DNA of 64,000 nucleotides from Bryobacterales bacterium. GTDB lineage: Bacteria; Acidobacteriota; Terriglobia; Bryobacterales; Bryobacteraceae. The translations under genes and the position numbers were made by a program. The stretch lies in contig JAFAQY010000018.1 of the NCBI GenBank assembly GCA_019261985.1, forward strand, positions 85,591 through 149,590, in the 5' to 3' direction. The notes under the pieces are model-generated. The model made no database searches, was not told the DNA's origin, and worked only from the letters and a program-made list of their open reading frames with translations. Positions 17,979-25,772 of this stretch are shown piece after piece (position 1 is the first letter of the stretch; each line of letters starts with the position of its first letter).

Positions 17979-18047
17979 TTAGCCGTGAGCCCGTCGCGTG
18001 AAGTGCCCGTGATGGGGATGATGGCGATGGGTGCTCGCGGCGAACAT
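17979..18047 (-). CDS. hisL: His-rich leader peptide of the histidine operon attenuator
   Basis: A 22-codon frame, ATG 18047 to TAA 17979, too short for ordinary gene calling. Seven of its 22 residues are His (codons 7, 9, 10, 12, 13, 15, 21), beginning MFAASTHRHHPHHGHF. It ends 26 bases before the intrinsic terminator that precedes hisI. This arrangement is the classic histidine leader peptide. No clear Shine-Dalgarno sequence precedes the ATG, so translation may start leaderless or from a weak site. Confidence 0.87.
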   Translation of the reverse strand: MFAASTHRHHPHHGHFTRRAHG

Positions 18048-18055
18048 GAATTTAA

Positions 18056-18086
18056 ACTATATCACACTTTCGGCATAGGCAAACAA
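18056..18086 (-). promoter_or_regulatory. Possible promoter of the histidine operon
   Basis: A -10-like TATAGT (18061-18056) lies 8 bases before the leader peptide ATG, with weak -35-like TTGCCT or TTGTTT 15-19 bases further upstream. If used, transcription would start at or next to the leader ATG, giving a nearly leaderless message. The spacing is not ideal, so this is tentative. Confidence 0.3.
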
Positions 18087-18091
18087 AAAAT

Positions 18092-18892
18092 CTACACGAC
18101 ATTCGCCTTCAGCGGAGCGATCTCGCCCCATAGCCGGCGCAGAATATCCCGGCTGTATCGAAGATATTCCCGGTCCGGAGAAAACACCTCGAGAGTGATA
18201 GTGCCGTCGTACCCGCAGGTTTTCAATTCCCGTATAGCCGCTCGCACATCCACGTTTCCGCAGCCCAGGCCCAAGTGCAAATCTGCGCTCCCTCCGCGAT
18301 TGTCGTGCAGGTGCACATGGCGGACCCGGTCGCCGTAGGCGTTTAGAATCGGCTGCGTCATATTGTGAGGCACTAACAAATTTGCGTGGCCGATGTCCAG
18401 ATGCAGCCCCAGTTCCGGAATCGGATCCAGCAGCTCGCCGAGCTGCTGGGCGGTGTTGAACTCCCCGGGAAGATTCTCGATCATCAATCCCACGCCGCAT
18501 TTCCGCGCGGGTTCCATCAGCTCCGTGATGGAAACGATGTTGCGTTGCACAAAATAGCTGCGCGGGTGCATGGGCGTGTTGTGATCGGGGTGGAGATTCA
18601 TCCAGTGAGCCCCTACTTCGGCGAACACTTCCAGGCAAAGTTTCAGCTCCCCGAGCGCGGCTTCGCGAATACTTTCAAAGGCGCTCGCGAACGGCAAATA
18701 AAACGCCGTATGGCCCACCACCTTAAGTCCGTGTTTCTCGATTTCGTTCCGGAGTTGCGCCGGGTTCACTTTGCAGGCTGCCGCCGCGGGGGGCTCCAGT
18801 GTCAGGTCGATAAAATCCAACCCCATCTCGGCCATCCAGCGAATCTCGGAAATCACCTCCGCCGCCGGGTGATTCATCGCTCCTACGAGCAT
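18092..18892 (-). CDS. Sugar phosphate isomerase/epimerase (AP endonuclease 2-like TIM barrel)
   Basis: 266 residues. The fold of xylose isomerase-like/endonuclease IV-like TIM barrels is supported by metal-ligand segments MIENLPGE, LHLDIGHANLL, HVHLHDNRGG and the C-terminal GYDGTITLEVF. Such proteins isomerise or epimerise sugars or act on related small molecules; the substrate is not predictable. The start overlaps the end of the nucleotidyltransferase gene by 10 bases; ATG 18877 (MNHPAAEV) is a possible alternative with its own GTAGGAG site. The gene ends 44 bases before the histidine leader peptide. Confidence 0.88.
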   Translation of the reverse strand: MLVGAMNHPAAEVISEIRWMAEMGLDFIDLTLEPPAAAACKVNPAQLRNEIEKHGLKVVGHTAFYLPFASAFESIREAALGELKLCLEVFAEVGAHWMNLHPDHNTPMHPRSYFVQRNIVSITELMEPARKCGVGLMIENLPGEFNTAQQLGELLDPIPELGLHLDIGHANLLVPHNMTQPILNAYGDRVRHVHLHDNRGGSADLHLGLGCGNVDVRAAIRELKTCGYDGTITLEVFSPDREYLRYSRDILRRLWGEIAPLKANVV

Positions 18893-19647
18893 CGCTGCTC
18901 CCGGGATAAAGAGGTCAGCCAGTTCCGGGAGTCGAGCAGCGCCGCCCTCTGGCGAGTCAGTTCGATTCCATCCCGCCGCCGGATATTATGAAGGCGCATT
19001 TCCCGCTGGAGCCACTCCGGAAAACGACCCGCCGTCTCGGGACACAGCCAGGCGTAGATTTGCAGCAATGCAAACAGTAGCGGCGTATCGTCCCCCACCC
19101 TCGAAACCAAGCGGCGCCAGTCGATCTGATCCGCGGTCATATCGATAATATTCAGGATGTCCGGCCAATCGGAGCGGTCCCGTTGGAGTACATAAATCTT
19201 ACTCCAGATCAACTCCTCCAGCGGCATCAGGCGGGCGGTTTGGCCGGCGATTTGAATCTCCTGCCCATGCGTCAGCCATTCATCATCCACCTGCGTCCGC
19301 CGGTTCGCCATTTGCCAGATCACATCCACAATGACATCGTCGCTCGACGCGCGATAAATCCAGCCACGGTCGTAAGGGAGCTGGTCGTAGTAGTCCCTCA
19401 AACCAATCTGTTTGACGACATCGATCATGGCGGGCGCATGTTCCGGCTTGATATATAAATCGAGGTCTTTGATCGGTCGAACGATTTTGCAGTAGAGCGC
19501 TAAGGCCGCCGAGCCGCCGACCGCGAATGGTATTCGCCGCGAAGTCGCTTCTTCAAGGACCCCCCGGTAAGTCTTGAGCTGGGTTTCGGTGCATTGACTG
19601 AAACATGATTCGGTGGCCACGCGCGTTACGATTTCCTCTACAACCAT
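18883..19647 (-). CDS. Nucleotidyltransferase-fold protein
   Basis: 254 residues. The N-terminal half holds a polymerase-beta-type nucleotidyltransferase motif, VGGSAALALYCKIVRPIKDLDLYI (GG[S] followed by DxD), and a third acidic position near DVIVDVIWQ. The rest is helical and resembles NTP_transf proteins that act on small molecules or RNA, or that serve as toxins. It overlaps the isomerase gene, so the two are co-expressed. Function unknown beyond the fold. Confidence 0.75.
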   Translation of the reverse strand: MVVEEIVTRVATESCFSQCTETQLKTYRGVLEEATSRRIPFAVGGSAALALYCKIVRPIKDLDLYIKPEHAPAMIDVVKQIGLRDYYDQLPYDRGWIYRASSDDVIVDVIWQMANRRTQVDDEWLTHGQEIQIAGQTARLMPLEELIWSKIYVLQRDRSDWPDILNIIDMTADQIDWRRLVSRVGDDTPLLFALLQIYAWLCPETAGRFPEWLQREMRLHNIRRRDGIELTRQRAALLDSRNWLTSLSREQRCS

Positions 19648-19713
19648 GAAGCCCGGCGTTTGTGCAACGTTTCGCCTGAAGTTATGAGCGAGCGCGGTTT
19701 ACACTGAGAGCGG

Positions 19714-20871
19714 ATGAACGCCGCAGCGGGCCTGGCATCGCGATTCGCAGAGTTGTTCGGCGGCGCGCCCCGAATTTTCCGCGCTCCCGGCCGCGTAAAC
19801 CTGATTGGCGAGCACACCGATTATAACGATGGATTCGTCATGCCGGCGGCGATTCAGGTTGCCACCCACGTTGCGATCGCGCCGGCGCAATCGCGACGCC
19901 TCACGCTGCGCTCCGAAAATCTCGGCGAGACGGTCGCCTTCGAGTTGGACGAACCCGGCCCGCGGCCCAGGGGCGACTGGAGCGATTACGTCCGGGGAGT
20001 CGCGATAACCATTGGACGCTCAGGGCGCCCCATCTCCGGCGCGAACCTTCTCATCCACGGCAACATACCGCTCGGCGCGGGACTGAGTTCGTCGGCTTCG
20101 CTCGAGGTGGCCGTGGCGGTCGCCTTGCTGGCGGACTCCGGAGTAACGATGGATCCGACGCAAGTCGCCCTGCTGTGCCAGCGCGCAGAGGACGAATTTG
20201 TAGGCGCGCGCTGCGGTATTATGGACCAGTTCACTGCCTGCAACGCCCGTGCGAATCACGCGCTGATGCTGGATTGCCGGTCCCTGGACGCAGCGCATTT
20301 TGAAATTCCCCGCGATCTCCGCTTGGCCGTTTGTAACACGATGGTCAAGCATGAGCTCGCCTCCGGGGAATACAACCGCAGGCGCCAGCAATGCGAGGAG
20401 GGCGTCCGCGTGCTGTCGGAGTTCATCCCGGGCATTCGCGCTCTGCGGGACATCACGATGGAGCAGCTACAAGAATTCGGCTCCACCCTCCACCCCACAA
20501 TCCTGCGCCGGTGCCGCCATGTCGTTAGCGAGAACGCGCGCGTGCAGGCCGCCGCGCAAGCGCTTTCCCGAGGCGACCTGGAGGAGTTCGGCGAGCTTAT
20601 GCGATGTTCTCACCTCAGCTTGCGCGACGACTACGAAGTAAGCTGCCCGGAGTTGGACGTTATGGTCGAGCTCGCTTTGGGTCTGGAAGGCGTCTATGGT
20701 TCGCGAATGACGGGAGGAGGTTTCGGAGGTTGCACCATTTCGCTGGTCAAGGCTGAATGGGTGGACAGCTTTTCGCGAGCCATGGCGCAAGGATACGAGA
20801 AGCAAACGGGAATGCGGCCCGAGATCTATATTTGTTCGGCGGCCGATGGGGCGTCCGAGGAGTTGTTTTAA
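19714..20871 (+). CDS. galK: Galactokinase
   Basis: 385 residues from ATG 19714. GHMP kinase with the galactokinase signature GRVNLIGEHTDYNDGFVMP, the ATP loop GNIPLGAGLSSSASLEVA and the C-terminal motif MTGGGFGGCTISLV. It phosphorylates galactose to galactose-1-phosphate in the Leloir pathway. galT follows immediately: the galK stop and the galT ATG abut. The gene diverges from the nucleotidyltransferase gene across a 66-base gap that must hold its promoter. Confidence 0.97.
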   Translation: MNAAAGLASRFAELFGGAPRIFRAPGRVNLIGEHTDYNDGFVMPAAIQVATHVAIAPAQSRRLTLRSENLGETVAFELDEPGPRPRGDWSDYVRGVAITIGRSGRPISGANLLIHGNIPLGAGLSSSASLEVAVAVALLADSGVTMDPTQVALLCQRAEDEFVGARCGIMDQFTACNARANHALMLDCRSLDAAHFEIPRDLRLAVCNTMVKHELASGEYNRRRQQCEEGVRVLSEFIPGIRALRDITMEQLQEFGSTLHPTILRRCRHVVSENARVQAAAQALSRGDLEEFGELMRCSHLSLRDDYEVSCPELDVMVELALGLEGVYGSRMTGGGFGGCTISLVKAEWVDSFSRAMAQGYEKQTGMRPEIYICSAADGASEELF

Positions 20872-21891
20872 ATGGACGATTGGCTGCAGCGCCCGCATCG
20901 CCGCTTGAATCCGCTGACGGGCGAATGGGTGCTGGTTTCTCCGCAACGCGCAACCCGGCCTTGGCAAGGGCTGGTTGAGGCTCCGGCCCAGGAACAAGCT
21001 CTTCCGTATGACCCGACCTGCTACCTGTGCCCGGGAAATGCGCGCGCGGGCGGCATGCGGAACCCCGCCTATAATTCGACATTTGTTTTCGATAACGATT
21101 TCCCCGCGCTCGTCCCACAAGGCCCCGAACGCGCGCGCGACGAACAAGGTCTTTTTGTCGCGCAAGCCGAGCGGGGCATCTGCCGCGTCGTCTGTTTTTC
21201 GCCGCGTCACGATCTTACCGTGTCGCAAATGGATGAACCCGCCCTCGAGTGCGTGGTCGAGACGTGGCGGCAGCAGGCAAGCGATCTGGAACAAATGGAC
21301 TGGATCCGCTACGTTCAGATTTTCGAGAACCGTGGCGCCCTGATGGGCGCGAGTAATCCCCATCCCCATTGTCAGATTTGGGCCAGCGAGCACATCCCCA
21401 ACGAAATCGCAAAAGAACTCGAAGGCCAGCAGCGCTATCTCCGCGAAAAAGGTGCCTGCCTGCTGTGCGCTTACTCAAGCGCCGAGCGCGGCCGTGATAG
21501 GATCGTATGCTCGAACAGCTCGTTTACAGCCTTGGTCCCTTTTTGGGCCATATGGCCGTTTGAAATTCTGATCGTTTCTACGCGCCACATGTCCAGCCTC
21601 CAGGAATTAAGCGGCGTGGAGCGCAACCATTTGGCGGCGCTGCTCCGCGCCGTAACGCGCCAATACGATGCTCTGTTTGCGGCGCCATTCCCATACAGCA
21701 TGGGATTCCATCCCGCCCCCGCGCGCCATTCCCGCGATGCGGCTTGGCATTTCCATGCTCATTTCTATCCTCCTCTGTTGCGCTCGGCTACCATCCGGAA
21801 ATTTATGGTCGGCTATGAGCTGCTCGCGAATCCTCAGCGGGATGTAACGCCCGAGGTGGCGGCCGAGCTTCTACGCAGCGCTCGCGCATAA
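20872..21891 (+). CDS. galT: Galactose-1-phosphate uridylyltransferase
   Basis: 339 residues. The HIT-superfamily active site is present as NPHPHCQIWAS, with the nucleophilic His as the second His of the HPH triad. Zinc-ligand Cys residues are in DPTCYLCPGN, and the C-terminal domain has HPAPARHSRDAAWHFHAHFYPP. It converts galactose-1-phosphate and UDP-glucose to UDP-galactose and glucose-1-phosphate. UDP-galactose is the substrate of the mutase encoded further downstream (glf). Confidence 0.96.
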   Translation: MDDWLQRPHRRLNPLTGEWVLVSPQRATRPWQGLVEAPAQEQALPYDPTCYLCPGNARAGGMRNPAYNSTFVFDNDFPALVPQGPERARDEQGLFVAQAERGICRVVCFSPRHDLTVSQMDEPALECVVETWRQQASDLEQMDWIRYVQIFENRGALMGASNPHPHCQIWASEHIPNEIAKELEGQQRYLREKGACLLCAYSSAERGRDRIVCSNSSFTALVPFWAIWPFEILIVSTRHMSSLQELSGVERNHLAALLRAVTRQYDALFAAPFPYSMGFHPAPARHSRDAAWHFHAHFYPPLLRSATIRKFMVGYELLANPQRDVTPEVAAELLRSARA

Positions 21892-22211
21892 CCGCGCATC
21901 CGCCCTGCGCCCCTTCCCCTCAACATCGGTGAGCCTGCCGCGACAAAGCCGCGCGAAATTGTTGCGGATTCGCGCTGGACGATGAATTGCAATCTACAAA
22001 GTAGCCAAGGGAAGCGAAACCCGCATCCACTAAGCTCGGTTCGGCTTGTTCGTTATTCATGAGATCCTTAGCGATTCGCCAGTTCCGCCAAACCGCTGCA
22101 CTTAAACATGTGCGCGTAAATTTCACTGGGCAATCCGCGCAGTGGTGCATTTACGGCATGTTGGCGGCATGGCGACAAAAACTGGATCGTGGCGTTTCCG
22201 AGGCGCAGGTT

Positions 22212-23444
22212 ATGTCGCCCGAAACAACGAATGTAGCCGGACATCTTCGAGAAAGAGGCCGCACCCGACGGCCTCGAAAGTTTTCCAAGGCGGCACAGGT
22301 GACGAACACTCCAATTTTCGCCAGTTTCCTTCAAGCCGGATTCGAATGCTCCACACACAAGCTGAAAAACGGAAAGCGGCTGGATCTGGTCGCGTCAACG
22401 CAGCACGACCGTTTCGTCGATCTGGACTACTCGCGCCTGCGTGACTTCGGCATACAGACGGTGCGCGAAGGCTTGCGATGGCACCTCATTGAGCGCGAGC
22501 GCGGCCGTTACGACTTCTCTTCCGCACTGACAATTCTGCGCGCCGCGCAGAGGCATGGAATCGAGATCATCTGGGACGTTTTTCACTTCGGCTGGCCGGA
22601 TTTCCTGGATATCTTCAGCGCGGAGTGGGCGAATGCCTTAACCGATTTAGCGGGCGAATTCGGTCGTCTCCTCCGCGCGGAATCATCCGGAAAGCGGTTT
22701 GTGGCGGCGGTCAATGAAATTTCTTTCGTGGCGTGGGGGGGCGGCGACGACGCGTTCATTAATCCGTTCTGCAAAGGCCGCGGCCATGAGCTAAAGCGGC
22801 AACTTGTGCGCTCATCGGTCCGCGCGAGCCGCGCTCTACGGAGCGAATTGCCCGATGTTCAACTGGTTTCGCCCGAGCCCGTGATTCATATTGTCGGCGA
22901 TCCCGCGCGGCCTGACGACGTCCGCTCCGCCGAAGCGTATCGCACCTCGATGTTTGAAGCATGGGACATGCTCACAGGCAGGCTGCATCCGGAACTGGGC
23001 GGCGATGAATCGATCCTCGACATCATCGGCGTGAATTTCTACGACCGCAATCAGTGGTGGAATTTTGGCCAGACCATTCATCGCGGCGAACCGGAATACA
23101 GGCCGTTCCGCGAAATTTTGCGCGAAGTATACTGCCGTTATCGCCGGCCGCTGTTTGTCGCCGAAACGGGCACCGAGAACGCAGACAGGCCGGATTGGTT
23201 TGCCTACGTCTGGGATGAAGTCCAAGCGGCAATTGCGGCTGGTATTCCGGTACACGGTGTGTGCCTTTATCCGATCCTCAATCATCCCGGATGGGAAGAC
23301 GACAGGCATTGCTACAACGGCTTGTGGGACTACGCAGAGCCGGACGGCAACAGAAAAGTTTACGACCCATTGGCCGAAGAAATCCGAAGACGAACCTCTA
23401 AAGAAAGAAGTATTTGCTATGAATCCAAACTACGATCAACCTGA
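22212..23444 (+). CDS. Clan GH-A glycoside hydrolase-like protein
   Basis: About 410 residues from the chosen ATG 22212 (MSPETTNVAGHL); the frame is open further upstream, so the start is uncertain. The TIM-barrel hallmarks of clan GH-A are visible: the acid/base Glu in FVAAVNEISFVAWGGG, a middle strand DIIGVNFYDRNQWW, and the nucleophile Glu in PLFVAETGTENADRP. It resembles family 1/beta-glucosidase-like proteins that sit beside glycosyltransferases in acidobacteria and proteobacteria. Its substrate is unknown. The end overlaps the glycosyltransferase gene by 26 bases. No signal peptide is seen, so it may be cytoplasmic. Confidence 0.78.
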   Translation: MSPETTNVAGHLRERGRTRRPRKFSKAAQVTNTPIFASFLQAGFECSTHKLKNGKRLDLVASTQHDRFVDLDYSRLRDFGIQTVREGLRWHLIERERGRYDFSSALTILRAAQRHGIEIIWDVFHFGWPDFLDIFSAEWANALTDLAGEFGRLLRAESSGKRFVAAVNEISFVAWGGGDDAFINPFCKGRGHELKRQLVRSSVRASRALRSELPDVQLVSPEPVIHIVGDPARPDDVRSAEAYRTSMFEAWDMLTGRLHPELGGDESILDIIGVNFYDRNQWWNFGQTIHRGEPEYRPFREILREVYCRYRRPLFVAETGTENADRPDWFAYVWDEVQAAIAAGIPVHGVCLYPILNHPGWEDDRHCYNGLWDYAEPDGNRKVYDPLAEEIRRRTSKERSICYESKLRST

Positions 23445-24597
23445 CCTGTTGTGCTTGTCCCATCTGCGCTGGGAATTCGTGTTTCAACGGCCGCAGCATT
23501 TAATGAGCCGCTTCGCGCGCCGGCAGCGCGTGCATTTTGTCGAGGAGGCGATTTTTGAACCTGGAGAAGCTATCAAATTACACGTTCGCGCCTGCCCGCG
23601 TACTGGGGTTGAAGTGATTACTCCGCATCTGCCGGAACGGTTCAGTACGGCGCACCATGCCATCGCCTGTGAATTGTTAACCGCGCATCTCGATAAGCAG
23701 GGCGTGCGGAACCCAGTCGTTTGGTTTTACACGCCAATGGCGCTGGAATATTTCCCCGGCAACATCACCCCCGCGCTCGTGGTGTATGACTGCATGGATG
23801 AGCTCTCTCTGTTTAAAAACGCGCCCGCCAACCTTCAGAAGAACGAGAAAAGGCTGATGCGCATCGCGGACCTGGTCTTCACCGGTGGTATTAGCCTGTT
23901 TGAGCACAAGCGCACGCATCATCCCCGCGTGCATCCCTTTCCGAGCGGCGTGGACGTGCAACATTTCGCGCAGGCGCGCGCCCGCCAGGAAGATTATGAG
24001 GAACACGTCGGCATGCCGCGTCCGCGGATCGGATATGCGGGCGTAATCGATGAGCGGATCGATTTGGATCTGATCCGGGGAGCCGCGGAGCTGCGGCCGG
24101 AATGGCGCTTCGTTATGCTCGGGCCGGTAGTCAAAATAGATCCCGCTTCCCTGCCGCAGCGCCCCAATATTCACTGGCTCGGAATGAAGGACTACCGCGA
24201 CCTTCCATCGTATTTCGCCGGGTGGGATGTGGCGATGATGCCCTTCGCGCTCAATGATGCCACGCGGTTCATCAGTCCCACCAAAACGCCTGAATACCTT
24301 GCCGCGGGCCTGCCGGTTGTCTCTACCGCAATCCGTGATGTCGTCCGGCCCTACGGGGAGCTAGGCCTCGCGCGTATCGTCAGCGACCCACAACAATTCG
24401 TTACAGCCGCGGAGCACTCAATGCAGTTTGGAATGTCGCTAAAGTGGCGCGAGCGCGCCGATGCATTCCTTCAAACGCTTTCGTGGGATTCCGTCTGGCA
24501 AGATATGAATCGCCTGATCTATCAACAGCTCGAAGGTCGCGATGCCGAGAGCGAACTGGCTCCCCTAGCCTCCGTCACGGAGGTCGCGCGTGTTTGA
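23419..24597 (+). CDS. Glycosyltransferase (GT-B fold, GT1/GT4-like)
   Basis: Start chosen at ATG 23419 (MNPNYDQPDLLCLSHLRWEF); 392 residues. It has the usual N-terminal family opening HLRWEFVFQRPQHLMSRFAR, the interdomain IGYAGVIDERIDLDL and the C-terminal donor-binding motif FISPTKTPEYLAAGLPVVST. It overlaps the preceding hydrolase and the following mutase gene (8-base overlap). This suggests a small unit that makes or trims a galactofuranose-containing glycan, which is an inference from the neighbours. Confidence 0.88.
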   Translation: MNPNYDQPDLLCLSHLRWEFVFQRPQHLMSRFARRQRVHFVEEAIFEPGEAIKLHVRACPRTGVEVITPHLPERFSTAHHAIACELLTAHLDKQGVRNPVVWFYTPMALEYFPGNITPALVVYDCMDELSLFKNAPANLQKNEKRLMRIADLVFTGGISLFEHKRTHHPRVHPFPSGVDVQHFAQARARQEDYEEHVGMPRPRIGYAGVIDERIDLDLIRGAAELRPEWRFVMLGPVVKIDPASLPQRPNIHWLGMKDYRDLPSYFAGWDVAMMPFALNDATRFISPTKTPEYLAAGLPVVSTAIRDVVRPYGELGLARIVSDPQQFVTAAEHSMQFGMSLKWRERADAFLQTLSWDSVWQDMNRLIYQQLEGRDAESELAPLASVTEVARV

Positions 24598-25747
24598 TTA
24601 TGTAATCGTAGGAGCGGGTTTTGCAGGATCCGTAGTAGCCGCGCAGATGGCGCGGAATTTTGACCGCAAAGTCTTACTCATCGACCGCCGGAACCATATT
24701 GGCGGAAATGCGTACGATCACTATGACCACGCCGGTGTATTAGTCCACAAATACGGTCCGCATATTTTTCACACCAATTCGCGCGACGTTTTTGAGTATC
24801 TGTCCAAGTTCACCGAATGGCGGCCGTATGAGCACCGGGTTCTGGCGAAAGTCGGCGACAAACTCGTTCCGGTGCCCATCAATCTCGATACTGTCAACCG
24901 TCTCTACTCTCTGAATCTAACCGTCGAGGGACTCGAAAAGTACCTCGAATCGGTGGCAGAAAAACCCGCGGCGATTCGCACGTCGGAAGATGTCGTGGTG
25001 AGCCGCGTGGGTCGCGATCTATACGAAAAGATGTTTCGCGGCTATACCCGCAAACAGTGGGGCCTCGATCCCTCGGAGCTTGATGCGTCGGTTACCGCGC
25101 GCATCCCTGTCCGCACCAACCGGGACGACCGCTACTTCACCGATACCTACCAGGTAATGCCCAAGCACGGCTATACGCGGTTGTTCGAAAATATGCTCGA
25201 TCACAAGAACATCGGGATTGTTTTGAACACTTGTTACCGCGACGTGATTCGCTCCGTGCCTCACCGCCAGCTTGTATATACAGGTCCTATCGATGAGTTC
25301 TTCGATTACCGCTACGGAAAGCTTCCGTACCGCTCATTAGAGTTCAAACACGAAACCCACGATGTTCCTCAGCTCCAGCCCGTGGCAGTGATCAATTACC
25401 CCAACGACCACGCTTACACGCGTGTAACCGAGTTCAAGCATTTAACCGGGCAGGCGCATCATCGTACCAGCGTGGTCTACGAGTTTCCATGCAATAACCT
25501 CGAGCCATACTATCCGGTGCCGCGCCCGGAAAACGCTGCGTTGTATAAAAAATATGAAGCGCTCGCGGCCACGCGTCCGGATGTACACTTTGTAGGCCGG
25601 CTCGCGACCTATAAGTACTACAACATGGATCAGGTAGTCGCGCAGGCCCTAACATTATGTGCGAAGCTCTCGGGAGCCACGCGCGGCGAATTGGTCCGCA
25701 AGCCCCCCGCTGTGGGGCAGGTTGCCAAACCTGCGGCGGGTTGCTAA
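24590..25747 (+). CDS. glf: UDP-galactopyranose mutase
   Basis: 385 residues from GTG 24590. The FAD-binding N-terminus DYVIVGAGFAGSVVAAQM and family motifs (NHIGGNAYDHYD, YGPHIFHTNS, FRGYTRKQWGLDPSEL) are clear. It interconverts UDP-galactopyranose and UDP-galactofuranose, fed by galK/galT upstream. The last 11 or so residues (AVGQVAKPAAGC) and the stop codon come from a palindromic repeat that begins at about 25709, so the native C-terminus has been replaced or extended by the repeat. The conserved core ends before that, near YYNMDQVVAQAL, so activity is probably kept. Confidence 0.94.
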   Translation: MFDYVIVGAGFAGSVVAAQMARNFDRKVLLIDRRNHIGGNAYDHYDHAGVLVHKYGPHIFHTNSRDVFEYLSKFTEWRPYEHRVLAKVGDKLVPVPINLDTVNRLYSLNLTVEGLEKYLESVAEKPAAIRTSEDVVVSRVGRDLYEKMFRGYTRKQWGLDPSELDASVTARIPVRTNRDDRYFTDTYQVMPKHGYTRLFENMLDHKNIGIVLNTCYRDVIRSVPHRQLVYTGPIDEFFDYRYGKLPYRSLEFKHETHDVPQLQPVAVINYPNDHAYTRVTEFKHLTGQAHHRTSVVYEFPCNNLEPYYPVPRPENAALYKKYEALAATRPDVHFVGRLATYKYYNMDQVVAQALTLCAKLSGATRGELVRKPPAVGQVAKPAAGC

Positions 25748-25772
25748 CCCGCCTTTCGACGGCGGGTTGCTA
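25709..25772. repeat. REP-like palindromes at the glf / GH2 convergent junction
   Basis: Palindromes GGGGCAGGTTGCCAAACCTGC and GCGGGTTGCTAACCCGC followed by another GCGGGTTGC arm. They form the 3' end of glf and the whole gap to the convergent GH2 gene. They could act as a two-way transcription end, but there is no U-run. Confidence 0.8.
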
